This document shows positions 34,601 to 46,660 of a DNA stretch of 64,000 nt, one piece after another (position 1 is the stretch's first letter; every line of letters starts with the position of its first letter). Below the pieces are notes generated by a model that worked only from the letters and a program-made list of their open reading frames with translations, was not told the origin of the DNA and did no database searches. The DNA is taken from contig NC_089584.1 of the NCBI RefSeq assembly GCF_019320115.1, positions 80,815,767 to 80,879,766 on the forward strand, in the 5' to 3' direction. Position numbers and translations under genes: made by a program. The DNA is from Miscanthus floridulus (Eukaryota > Streptophyta > Magnoliopsida > Poales > Poaceae).

Positions 34601-35687
34601 ATTTGTACCCCTGCAAATCGAAAGCAATTTGAAAGGCGTCAAATAGCAGATTTCAAGATTGTGATTTGGAGATATCGACTGACATTAGAAATGAAGCCCC
34701 AATGTCAAAAGTAGTCCACAAAGATAGTTTTGATATAGTGCTAGTCAACTCAACTTACTGAGCAACTGCACCATGAAGGAGAATCGTACTCAAAATGCAT
34801 GGTAGTGAACTATTTCCCTAGTTTGAGGAAGTACTGGCAACTTTTGTTGACCTTCAGACCTCGCTAACATCTTTCTTCAATAAGGATTTCCAAGGCAGGC
34901 TTGTCCTTGGTACATTCTATGTGTTTTTACCCATGAGGTTGCCTCAGATTCAACATAGATAACTGTTGCCGCTTGGATACGAGGATTCCCTCAAATAATG
35001 ATCGTCGCAAATGATGGGTCCATAGAGTCAGCTGTCACATTCACCGCTCACTCAATGGGCTCAGATTATATAGTGTTATCATTAAAGAAGTAGAACTGCA
35101 CACATGGAACATTATGTAGTTTTCCATCGGTTGGCATCTGAGTGATTGAATGGTTACGATCGGCTTAGATATTGCATGTTGGTTACTCGGGTTCCTACAG
35201 CCTCAGAGGATGCGTACCCCGTCTGTGATCTCATCCCTTATGAAAGGTTGTACTCAAGCTACTTTAGTAGAGAACTATTTTTCAAACCTTGTGAACAAAT
35301 ATAGCACCGTGGCAAGGAATGTCCATCAACAGACTGCGGTCTAGTGCAAAGTCCATATGGTCTGTGCTATATCCACTAGGGAAGTAGATGTTACAAGTAT
35401 TTAGTATACACTTGTATGACTCTTCGTACATCAAGGATGAAGTACACAGGACAGTGCTATCTTGGATTTCTTCCAATGTAACAATACTTTATGGACGCCA
35501 ACGAAGGAAATTCTTCAGACAACAGCTTACGATGAAGAGCAAGTATCAGAAAGTATCGTGACCAAATTAGCCTCTCTGATACTCCGAAGTTAAGTAGCCT
35601 AATGCTATCACTGATGTTGGAAACTAGATGACATGTTTTTCTTCCCTTAAAAGTCTTTCACACCGAATCTTGGGACGCGATTCCTTT
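31601..35687 (+). other. Non-coding interior of Element 1
   Basis: About 4 kb with only short random frames. I compared them with gag, protease, reverse transcriptase and integrase motifs and found none. The origin of this filler sequence is unknown. Confidence 0.6.
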
Positions 35688-35700
35688 AAGGGGGGAGGGT
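35688..35700 (+). promoter_or_regulatory. Polypurine tract of Element 1
   Basis: AAGGGGGGAGGGT lies immediately before the TGTAACACC of the 3' LTR. It is the standard plus-strand primer position. Confidence 0.85.
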
Positions 35701-38700
35701 TGTAACACCCCAGGGTGTTTGTCACTAGTTAAGCAATGGGTTTGAGCTCAAACATGGCATGTTAAGTGGTGATGAAGGTGTCAAGATCAAATCTACAAGA
35801 GTGAGCTCCAACTTAAACTTGGACAATGCACCTTTGCTTACATATGGATCCTTGCTAAGATTATGCAAGAGTAAGGCTAAACAAGGCTCAAAGTCTAATA
35901 GAAAAGCTGAAATCAACCCGACAGTGTTTGCAGTCCGGAATTCACCTGACATCGACATTGACATCCCGCATTCTCCAAATTTTGCTAAGCAACTTGAGTT
36001 GGTCCAAAAATAAAAGTTGAAGGTTATATTATGGAGAAGAGCATACAAAAAGTTGCACTGAGTTTGACCGAGTTTTGACCTCCAAAGGCGAGTTCCCGTG
36101 ACCGTTATCAACATGTTGACACTATCATATTGAGGCTTAATTACCCTGCTGTTACAGAGCTCAAATGATCAGGCACCTTAAATAAGAAACATAGAGCAGG
36201 CCATGTAGAGCAAACTTCGTTTTTGGCCCAATAGCTAATTCAGCCCAGATCTGGCCCAAAAGCGCGCCCCACGTCGGACACTCCGGCGCACGCCACCATG
36301 TTCGCTGAATTGCCTCTATGGGCGACGCGTGTCCGTGAGCGTGGCAGCCATGCAAGAGCTTGCCCCACTCCATTGACGCGTGCGCCTGCCTCCTGCCATA
36401 CCTCGAAGCCCTCCAAAGCGGACGCTCGAGCTTCTCACTCCCCTCTCTCCCTCGCTCGCCCTCGCCTCCCTGCTCTCGGCAGAGCACGCCGCTGCCGGCG
36501 TTGCCTGCTGCCGCAGCCGGCCCTCTTGCAGCCTCTGCCGACCAAGCCTAGGGCTGAGCGTGGCTCTAGCTGGCCACGGCTGGCCCAGCCGCACCATCGG
36601 CTGGCCTCCCCCTCGCATCCCTGGCTGGCCGAAGCCCCTCGCCGGCCGACCGAACCGGCCACGACGGCCCCCGACGCGTCTCTCGTCTCTGCCCCACCAA
36701 AAGGAAGAAGAAGGGTCTAATCATAAATAGAAACTTTTTAACGTGTTCACTTTGCAAAATAGCCAGACACAAGAAGTTACATTTATGGGCTTCGTTGATT
36801 TGAGTAAAGTCCAGGGTTCCCAATGCAAAAGTTTTTCTTTTTTTCGGTTTAATCTTTTAATTGCAGATTTTTGTGCTGAACTTTGGAAAATCGTAGCAAT
36901 TAGTAAAAAAATCGTAAAATAACAAATGTGGACTTTTTGGAATCCTTGTGAAGTTATATATGCAGTATATCTATAATATGGCATTGTTTAGTATAAAGTT
37001 TGTGCTGTAAAAATAGATTTATGCAGTTAGGGTTTGAATGCTAGTCTTACTTGTCTTTTTCATAACTGCAGTTGTTTTGCTCAAATAATTGTGAAATTTT
37101 TGTGGAGTGCTACTAAGGTTATTATTGATGTCTGGTAAAAAATTCAATATTTTAGGCTTGATAGTTTAAGATCTATAAAAATAACAAATTACATGTATTG
37201 CTTTGCTCCTATTCTGAATAGTCCTGCATGTTTGAATTAATTGGCTTAGTTAACTTATGAATCATGACTTTATGATAATACATGAGTTGTAGTACTTTTA
37301 TTAAGATTTTCAAAAAGCTAAATATCATGATTTTTGGTTAAGTAGATCTGGAGTTATACTTGCTTAAATCTCTGTGGCTGTTTCAGCCCAAACCCAGAGA
37401 GGGTTTCCTTGTTCTTACTGTGGGGCCTTCTTAATAGTAGAATTAGCTTGAGGTGTTTACAACAAAGTTGTTTAGAATTTTTTAAGCTTTCGAAAAAGTC
37501 TATAACCACATTTATTGGACATGTATAACTCTATTTATAGCTGTTTAAAGTGGCATGTCAGTTTCTGTCTATGTTTTAGATAGAGATGCAATTATTGGAT
37601 TAATTGACCCTTGTAACTGTAGAATCATCTTAATATGAGAATAATAAAGTTGTAGGTAACTTACTAAGCTTTTCAAAAAGTTATGGTTCATGTTTGTTGG
37701 AGGTCTAGAACTCTAGTTATGCTTCTCTGGAGTACCTATCAGTTTTCAGTACCAGTGTTGTTGGGCTGCATTTGCAGTTTTTGCTTGTGCAATCATTTTT
37801 GTGGCGGAAATGATCTTTGCTATGGTTGTAGTGAATACCAAAGTTGTAGCTAATTTCATAATCTTGCTTGTGTTCAAATTGCATGGACATAGGCCTGATA
37901 ATTTAGGAGCTATAGATTTTGTAAGTTCATTGTCAGATTTTACATGCTCTCTGTAGAGATCTGAATGATTGTCTTGTTTGACTTAGCTACGCTTTGAATC
38001 ATGTCTTAGAGATAATAGAACAAGTGTAGTGCCTTTCATGAGATTTCCATATTTGTTAAAGAACATCCATTTTGGTGTTGTAGAGCTCCAGTTATAAGCT
38101 TGCGAAGTTGCATGGCAAAATCTGTCCAAGTCTGGACAGAGGTGCTCAATTGTGCTTGATTGACCTTGTTAATGGTGGAATCACCTTGTTATGATAATAA
38201 ACATGTTTTAGAGAATTTAATAAGATTTATATAAAGCTAAGGTTCATGCTTGTTTGATGCCTGTAAAACCAGTTATGCCATTTTAAAACTACTACTACTT
38301 TTCTGTCCTAGTTTGGTGTAGATCTGAAACATTAGCATGTTTGACCTAGTTAGATTTGGAATAAGCTTTTGGTGATAATAACAAAGTTGTAGATAATTCA
38401 TGTATCTAGATGCTATTAAAATTTGGTGGTATTTGTCCTTGTGGTTTGTGAGTTATGCCTGTTTAAAGTTGGGTTTCATAAATGGTTGCTTTCTGTCAAT
38501 TGTGGACCAATTTCTGTAAATGGGTATATTTGACTTAGTTAACTGGAGAATCATGCTAAGATGATTAAAGATGAATTGTATAAAATTTCATAAGATTTCC
38601 AGAATATCTTGTTGCATGGCTATTGGATTTGTATAACTCTAGTTATGATCCAAACATGAAGCTGTTGTTTCCAGTCCAGAAATAGACATATGCGAGTTGT

Positions 38701-40238
38701 GGTTGTTTACTCCATGTGTTGCTAAGTGTGGCTTATGCCCTTGTTGATGGTCAAGTTATGATACTTGTGACCTTGTTAAACTTGTGTCATGCTTGATGTG
38801 CTTGCTCTCTATAGTTAGTTGTGTGATGTAGTTAAATAGCTATTGGTGTCTATGTCTTGCATGATCTTGTGTTTGTCTTGAATGCTTATGTGATGCATCT
38901 TGTGTTACCATTCATCACATTCATACACATGCATCTTGCATCTCATTTAGGTACGCTAGATGAACCACGTGAAGGATGTGATGTGGAGCCGAACTCAAAG
39001 ATTGGGTTTGGTGGATCTATCCCGAAGATGGAAGGACTAAGCAAGTGCTACGACCGGAGATGTCACCAGGACGGTGCAAGCTAACTGAACTGACTTGTGT
39101 CGGATCCCAGGCAAGCCCCGGAGCATTCTAAGTCTCCCATGTTTTTACAAATATCTTGAGTATCTTTTATTGTTAATGATGCATTAAGTATAGGAATTGG
39201 TTGGAACGAATTGTTGCATTATATCCTTACCTTGTCCAGATAAAATCATGTGAATCCTAATTAAGTGTAGGATCGAATGATGCTTAGCTATGCTTAGACC
39301 AATAGAAGTCGGGTGATTTCCTATCACCTGTGAGATGTAGGATGAGCTCTGGTCACGGTTGGCTATATTTGCTATCGTGGAAAAGAACCATGTGTTAATA
39401 ATGAAAAGAGACCGGGCAGGATGACGGTAGTGCAGCAACAAGGCATGGAGGTCTTGGGTGTGAATCTATCACCGTCCTGTGTCATTTAAGGACCGATGCG
39501 CTGTACGTCCTCATGTCAAGTTGAATGCATGCCTATCACTTAGTTGGTCGGATAACTCATTCCGACCACGAAGCCGAGTAGCTCAACTCAGGTCGAAAGA
39601 CCGAGAAGTGAAACTGTGCACCCTAGCGGTAGTAAGGATGTGCGGGGAGCCATTGGCATAAGTCCTAGGTGAGATTGACCACCTGGCAGAGTGGACTCCC
39701 TAAGGATGCGGGGCTGCTCGGAGCCGCAATTTTTGAGTTGTACCAAAGGTGACCTCATGCAATTTCGATGGGGGGAAGCAGGGTTTGTGTTAGGAATACC
39801 CCTCTAGCTAGATAGGAATCGATTCGAATCGCCGTCTCTCCTGGATAGTGAGAACTTGACTGAGCAGCAACAATGTTGATTCACTAAATTTAAAGATATG
39901 GTTAAATGATGATAATGATGATGATAATGAGCCATGAAATACCTGATTTGGTTATTATTGTTTGCAACTTAATTAAGTGATTGATTAGTACAGGTGCTAA
40001 TATAGATGGTAGGTAATGGCTAAAAGTCACTGCTAGTACAGGTGAATAATGCTAATGGTTACTCAAGCATTTATGCAAAAAGGTTGTCCAGCTAGATCCA
40101 CTATTAAAGCCTTGCATAATCCTTGGTGTCACTTTATTTCTAGTTTATGACCGGTAAGTCTAGCTGAGTACATTCAAGTACTCAGGGTTTATCCCACCAT
40201 GTTGCAGGTGAAGTTCTCTGCCTGTTAAAGGTGGTGGC
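35701..40238 (+). repeat. 3' LTR of Element 1, truncated by Element 3
   Basis: Matches 25941 onward in order through GGTGGTGGCT (30495-30504 in the first LTR). There similarity stops because Element 3 starts. The last roughly 380 bases are missing and should lie beyond Element 3 outside this window. Confidence 0.9.
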
Positions 40239-43200
40239 TATAACACCTCTAGTGTTTTGACCTAGCACTAAAACTTGCCATGTCATCATATGCATTGCAA
40301 AGCATTCATGAAGTAGAAAATTTTGAATGCATTCACTAAATAAGCTTTATTTCATAATGTTGTTATTTCATGTGATGTGATTCAAAACCATAAATAAAGA
40401 TCATGACCACAAGGGTCAAATTTCATGTGATCATGTGAGGCCATGTGTCATTTGACTCAAATAACCCTAATGGGCCATGTTACTAGTCAAAAATCAACGT
40501 TAAAGTAAAAGGAAAACAAATCAAATTTGAATTCAAATTCAAATCACAAAAGTCCTTTTTGCCCCTTTTGTCTAATTCAAAATCCATGTGGAATTTGGGG
40601 TTGAGGCAAAAAGCAAAGTTGAAGATTATTTTATAAGGATCAACTTTGGTATTCAAAGTTTTTCAAGTTTACATATAAAATTTGGAGTAATTTTGAAATG
40701 ATTCAAATGCTCAAATGCACCCTAAATTCAAATTTCAAAATGGAAGAAGAATTTGAAAATGTTCCTTAAAGCAAAGTTGTAGAGTTTGAAAAGTTGAGCA
40801 ACTTTTATTTTTGGAGATTTTCAACTTCTTTAGAACTTTTGGGAGTAATTTGAGAAATAAACGCAGTGGCAAATCTATAATTATTTCAAAAATTTAGATA
40901 ACTACAGGGCGTCACCGCCTCACCGCCGGCGTCCTTTCTCCGGTCTTCCAGGCATGCCTGCGACTGCCCTTGGCTTCACGCTAGCGTAGGGAGCACGCTG
41001 CGTGTCGAGTCCGCGCGCTCCTGGCCGAGCTATAAGAACCAGATGACGCCATTCACTTTTCTTCCTTCACTCTGTTTTCCCGACGCTGCCGTCTCAACTC
41101 CGGCGAGCTTCTCTCGTCCCCTCAGCGCAAGTTAGCCCCGGAAAATCCATGTTCTAGTTTCGCCTGCTCCTTGCGCATCTGACTGAGCTGTTGCTACCGC
41201 CTGATTTTGCCGAGAGCTCGCTGTACACGTTCATCTTCCTTGCGGCCGGCGATCTCAACAGAAGCTCCGATTCACCGTGGCCAGCCTCGTCCGGTGAGCC
41301 GTTGCCCTTGTTGGTTGACTCTATGGATTCGTCTCGATGCTATAGTGCTCATTCCACTCTTGCCTATTCATTTTGCCCACTACAGTCGCCAGAACGCTGT
41401 CGTCGACGAGGTCCGCTCCGCCGTGATCCTGGTCACCGTTGAAACGAGTCACCGTAGCTTCTCCGGTCTCGCCTGTTGCTTCAACGCGATCGGGGTGAGC
41501 CACTGATGCTTCCTATACTCTCTGTTTCACCATTACTGGCCTTGTTTCACTAGCGTAACGTTGCCGTGCCACCGTGTCCGCCATGGCCGATGTTAGCTTT
41601 GTTCCATGTCGTAATCGACCTCCAAAGTGCCACTGATCGATGCGCCTAGCTCTTGTGAGCATGTTAGTGCTTTGGTCGTCGCTGTTAGACTCATCGACGG
41701 CGAGTTTGCGCCGGTCAGCACCGTCGCAGCCACAGTCAATGCCCGAGGTTGGGGATGACAGGTGGGGGCCGGCTGTCAGTGAGAGCAAGAGAGAGAATAG
41801 TGAGTTTTGTTATTTTTTGATTTTGAATAGTGCTGAAACTTTGGGAATTTGTAGAAAATTAATCATAGCTCCAAAAATTCTGAAATTTTGTGTGTAGCTT
41901 CTGTACATGTTCTAGTATGGTTTAAAAATATGAAACTTGAAATTTGAATAAATTTTTAATGTTCAAATATTCAGTCCATTAATTGATAAATGCAATTTCC
42001 ATAATTTTTGTAGGCCAATGGATAATTCCAAAAATTATGAAATTTGTTTTGGTACACTAATTTGTCATGAGGAAGCTTACATAAAATTTTGGGGTCATTT
42101 GGAACAAGTTCATTTTTGGGCTTAATTCCAAATTAATTCAAAAATAAAGAAAAGCAAACCATAACTGTTTGATTAGTGTTGGATCTTGTTTTGGTCATGT
42201 TTTGTGACTAGTAGGGTTTCAAGATCCATTTGGTCAAGTCACATGTGTGGTTCTTGACGGTGGCATTGCAAGTTGGTTTTGTTGGCTTGCAACTGTACCA
42301 TAAAGGAAAGTCGTATTCGAGGTGTTTTTACATTTCATGTACCATGAAAGCATCATGTTTATGTTATCATCGTGTTAAAGCATATGTTATCATTTCGTGT
42401 AGAACCCGAGAATGAAACGATTCTAGTTGAGCAAGTTCTGGAAGAATCCCCGGTTGTCACGGGATTCGATAATTGTGGTACTGATCCGGAACCCGAGATC
42501 GTCAACGAAGGCAAGCCCCGGTTTATGCATTAAACCCTTACCTTGTTACTTTGAAAAGTTTATCACCTATGTTACTTATTGCATTAAGTTGATTAATTCA
42601 AATGTTACCTACTTGATGCATTGCCTACCTTGTTACTTGTTTACCATCCTTGAAGATGTTTTTCATTTATAAAGGCGTAGAATGCTTAGTATGCTTAATG
42701 GTAGGCTTCAAAGTAAAAGTTTCGATACAATCAAAGATGGCATACTGGCCAAAGAAAGAAAGAAGATAGAATGAACTAGAGACTAGTTGGGTGACTTATC
42801 TTGAATTTTGGGTAGTGTTGCCGACTATGTCGCTTAAAGGCCACTCATTATGGATCTTCTGAACGAGACACTTTGTAGTACTGGTCACATACTCCGGTAG
42901 GCCTACTTCGGCTAATCCGATACTAAGACGAATGCCCACACACTAGGAGTGGAGAGATGGCGGGAGTAGCGTGTACCCTCGTGGCTGGAATGTGGCCAGA
43001 TTTGAGGTGTGCTGTGCTCTCGGGTGGCGTGGAGATGGCTTAGTATAGGAGGATCCAATAGCGAGGTTGATATATGCAAGATTAAGTTCTACATATGTCG
43101 TGTGATAAGGAATCCCCAGTTGGGACTTGAATCAATTCGAATTGCCGGTGCTCCGCGGATATGGAGACTTAATTCATTACAGAAGCAATGCAGGACTGGT

Positions 43201-43902
43201 GAATTACTAAAATATGAGAAAAGAATGGAATGAGAAGGAATGGAATATGGGAAATGCACTTTTAGTTGAGATAATGAACTTAAAGGACTTTGGGGTAAAA
43301 CTTGAAAAATAGGATGAAGAATAGTAAGCTTTTGGCAAAGAACTTTTTGAATCTTGCTACATCCTCACCTTGCCCCAACACCTGCATCTTTAAAGTCTTT
43401 CACCCTCTGTTACGTTGGGTTAGTCTTGTTGAGTACTTTTGTACTCAGGGTTTGTTAACCCTCATTGCAGGTGAGTCGCATGCGCAGGCTTGTTTTGGTC
43501 CCTACTGCATGTCGGTGTTTGAAGTCAATGACGATGAGGAATGATGAATGGCCTTTGGACAAGGCACTAGTTTGTATGATAAATAAAGTTAATGTAATAT
43601 TATCCCGCTACTATGGTTATATGACACTTATGGTATTGTAAGTTTGAAAACAACTAGTTTGTAAACTATGTTATCTTGACTTCCGCTATCTTGTACTCTG
43701 ATGTATATATTTGAATAAACTATTGTAATCTGCAATGACTGTGATTGGGATCCTGTTTGAAAAGAAAATCATGGATGATTCAGGTTTCCCAAGGACACTC
43801 GACAGACCTGTTGAGTTGTTGAGAACTCGTGTACGCTATCCGAGGTCTGTTAAGACAATGATAGGTGCATGTGGGCCCAATTTCTTAGGAGGTTCTGCCA
43901 CA
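40239..43902 (+). repeat. 5' LTR of Element 3
   Basis: Begins TATAACACCTCTAG (TG changed to TA compared with relatives) and ends TTCTGCCACA. It carries a TATA box, a GC-rich leader of about 700 bases and long AT-rich DNA. The GAGTACTTTTGTACTCAGGG ... TTGCAGGTGAG block near its end is shared with other LTRs here. Confidence 0.82.
41031..41037 (+). promoter_or_regulatory. TATA box of Element 3 LTR
   Basis: TATAAGA in GAGCTATAAGAACCAG, at the edge of the GC-rich pocket, followed by pyrimidine-rich TTTTCTTCCTTCACTC. Plausible U3 promoter. Confidence 0.6.
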
Positions 43903-43904
43903 GC

Positions 43905-43916
43905 TGGTATCTGAGA
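43905..43916 (+). promoter_or_regulatory. Primer-binding site of Element 3
   Basis: TGGTATCTGAGA, two bases after the LTR end. It resembles TGGTATCAGAGC with a change at position 8 and at the end. Confidence 0.7.
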
Positions 43917-44287
43917 CGTTCCTATCTAAGATCATTGTAGGTTACTTTGAAAAACCTTCAAAATGATTTGGATCGAAGAAAGTAAACTTGATATTTTAGA
44001 GTTCAAATTTCTTTCTTCTTACCTTTGATCTAGTCTCAATCTTATCTTATTTGCAAGTTCGTGGTGGATAATATGATTAGGTTTGTCCTATGTATTAAAA
44101 ATCTAGTACTTATGATTATGTAAATCTTTTGTACTTAGATTCGTAAGATCGATTCATGCATCATGCTTGAACACTTTGCATAATAAATCCCCTTAATAGT
44201 GGTTGGGTAAGTAATGCCAATCCCATTCTTGCTAACCTCCATTATCCTCAAGTTATTCTTATAGTCCTACCCTAAATTCTACAGGCT

Positions 44288-44824
44288 ATGGCAAAGACCA
44301 AGATAACCACACGCAAGTCCACCGGACCTCTTGGAGTCCCTCGTCACCAGTTGGCACCAAGAAACCATGAGCTTGGTGAAGGAAGTGCCAAGACCCTAGG
44401 AGATGAAGGATCTTCAAGCAATCCCGCCAACATCGAGAACCTTACCAAGGAGCTCAACAATCTTCGTCGAGCTCATGCCAAAGATCAAGAGGAGCTGGCG
44501 GAAATGCAAAGGGGTATCACCATGACCATGGAGCTATGGAATGAAGCCTGGACATGAGAGGATGCGGCCAATGAACACGTCCATGAGTTGGAGTTCTACG
44601 TAGAAGACCTAGAGATGGATAATGCCATTCTTCATGAGAATGTCCACCTGCTGTACGCTCAACTTCATCCACCCCATGGGGATGGTGAAGTTATAGATGA
44701 AGAAATGATCGTAGATCCAGGAGAAGTCGAGAATGAAGAAGAAGAGAAGGATCCTGAGGAGTTAGTGTACTTCTTAAATGAAGATGAGGTTTCGTCCGAT
44801 ATGGGCACAGATGCCGAAGATTGA
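44288..44824 (+). pseudogene. Extra ORF upstream of gag: H3-tail-like start, coiled coil, acidic tail (Element 3 copy)
   Basis: One frame of about 178 codons with a single TGA at 44555-44557. The N-terminus is MAKTKITTRKSTGPLGVPRH, which aligns with the histone H3 tail (A1, T3, K4, T6, R8, K9, S10, T11 and G12 kept). The middle is charged and heptad-like (ENLTKELNNLRRAHAKDQEE; NAILHENVHLLYAQLHPP). The C-terminus is rich in E and D. It has the same plan as the longer frame in Element 4 but lacks that protein's central 90-residue domain. The ATG follows CTACAGGCT, an AG splice-acceptor-like site. Function is unknown; the H3-like start suggests a chromatin target (inference). Confidence 0.72.
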
Positions 44825-44984
44825 GAGCTCGGAGTAGTAATAGTTCCTTTACTGCTTTCCTAGTAAACCAGGGTTGTCTTGTGGGATACAAGACATGTAA
44901 TTTAAATAAGTAACCATTTGTAGCATGAAACCTTTTAAATGCTTTCAATAAAGAATAATGTAAGTAAACATGTTTCTCTAACAG

Positions 44985-46660
44985 ATGCCTCGTCCTATCA
45001 CCCGAACTGGTGCTAGTGGCTCACATGATGATGATGAGTGCCCAAATCCTCCACCAATGCCTTCGACTATGGCAGATGCTATAGCCGCACTTGTCAATGC
45101 AACGGTAGAAAATGCTAGGTTGTTAAGGGAATTGGCTCAGAACCAACAGGCACCATACCCTAATCGTGGCCGCCGTAATAATGGAAATGAGGAGTCAACA
45201 TATGTTGATTTTACTGACACACGTCCGCCTATGTTTTCTAAGGCAGAAGAGCCTTTAGAAGCTGACGATTGGCTTAGGACAATAGAGCAGAAGTTTGAGC
45301 TGATTCACTATACCGAGGTTTAGAAACCAAGGTTTGTGGCGCAGCAACTCTGAGGAGCTGCTGGTGCCTGTTGGGCAAATTTGGTAGCGATATAGCCCGC
45401 TGGTCACCAAATCACCTAGAGGGAGTTTAAGGATGCCTTCAAGGCGCACTATATTCCAGATGGTGTGATGACCATGAAGTTAGAAGAGTTTTTGGCCCTT
45501 AAGCAAGGGGAGCACCCGGTGATGCATTATGTTGGGCGCTTCAACCACCTGTCACAGTATGCTATAGAGTATGTGAATACTGACAGGAAGAAGAAGAATC
45601 ATTTCCTTAGAGGCCTGAACACTAAACTTCAGACCATGATGGCAACTTGTGGCAATGCAACTTATCATGAGATAGTCAATATTGCTATCGCTTCAGAGGA
45701 GAATTACCACCGACACAAGGAGGCAAAGAAAAAGAAAATATCTGCTTCCGGATCGTCGAGTGGAAAGCGTCAAAAGATATTCTACCATCCACAGAATCAT
45801 GGCCATGCACCATTCCGCCCACAACAAGGCCAAGGCAGGCAGCAAATCTTTATTCGCCCTGCAACTAATACGCCTTATACTCATCAAGCACCGCAGTAGC
45901 ATAATAATACAAATAATGCAAACCACAATGCTACTCCCCATAATCACAATTTTCCATGCTATAATTGTGGTAAACCCGGACACTTTTTCCGAGAATGTCT
46001 GTATCCCAGGAAGAATAATCCTGATACACCCAAAGCCCCTGTTACTCAAGCTCAAAATCAGTACAAGGGCAATTCTTAGAATAATCAGAAGGGTTAGGCT
46101 GAGAAGAAAACTGGAAGGGTCTTCTATACTCAGGTGGAATCTATTCCAGAAGGAGAACCAGTTATGATGGGTATGTTTCCCATTGCTAAGCATCCTGCAA
46201 TTACCTTATTTGATTCTGGTGCATCCCATACATTCATCAATCGTACATTTGTTGTGAAGCATGGGATAGCTATTGGGGAAACAAAAGAACCCTATCATAT
46301 ACAGTCGCCTGGGGGACGAATCTGTACAAGGGAGGTAGTTCAGCATGTACCTATTGATTTGGGAGGTTATGAGTTCCCTACCAATATGCTGATATTAAAG
46401 GATCAAGATATAGATGTGATCCTTGGTATGAATTGGTTAACTCAACATGGGGCTATCATAGATGTCCTACGTAGAACCATAAGGGTAAATGCACCCGACA
46501 GCAAAACCCAACTTCTCATCCAACTTCCCTTTCCTAAGAGTATAGTGCAAATAGTCTATGCGACTATTGTTGAAGAAGCCGAGAAAATTTCAGTGGTATG
46601 TGAGTTTACGGATGTCTTTCCCGATGATCTGCCTGGTCTACCACTAGACCGAGATGTAGA
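44985..46660 (+). pseudogene. gag: Element 3 gag and protease, seven in-frame stops
   Basis: Starts MPRPITRTGASGSHDD directly after CTCTAACAG. It contains the retrotransposon gag core (ADDWLRTIEQKFELIHYTEV; DGVMTMKLEEFLALKQGEHP; VGRFNHLSQYAIEY), a zinc knuckle CYNCGKPGHFFREC (about 45957-46000) and an aspartic protease [15 protein letters not shown] (about 46209). Stops are at 45321, 45351, 45393, 45417, 45897, 46077 and 46095 (TAG or TGA), with no frameshift in 1.67 kb. Cut by Element 4 just after the DLPGLPLDRDVDV linker to reverse transcriptase. Confidence 0.9.

Larger units (their letters stand above)
25941..40238 (+). mobile_element. Element 1: large non-coding LTR retrotransposon derivative (LARD type), Tekay/Del-related
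   Basis: Two LTRs of about 4.9 kb (25941-30881) and at least 4.5 kb (35701-40238, cut by Element 3) flank a 4.8 kb interior with no supported protein. A primer site follows the first LTR and a purine tract precedes the second. Just before the purine tract, GGGACGCGATTCCTTTAAGG resembles the end of Tekay-type pol frames. The 5' leader is homologous to that of Element 4. Long LTRs plus a non-coding interior fit the LARD class, which relies on proteins of an autonomous relative. Confidence 0.85.
40239..46660 (+). mobile_element. Element 3: Tekay-like LTR retrotransposon, inserted in Element 1 and cut by Element 4
   Basis: Order: LTR (40239-43902), primer site, extra frame with an H3-tail-like start (44288-44824), gag and protease (44985-46660). 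Pol is cut at the sequence for DLPGLPLDRDVDV, where TGTAACACC of Element 4 starts at 46661. All visible stops in gag-protease are compatible with single transitions, and the frame itself is never shifted. Confidence 0.85.

Noticed and set aside
33653..34714. Short frames in the interior of Element 1
   Set aside because: Lengths near 60-75 codons, on both strands, without gag or pol motifs; they fit chance.
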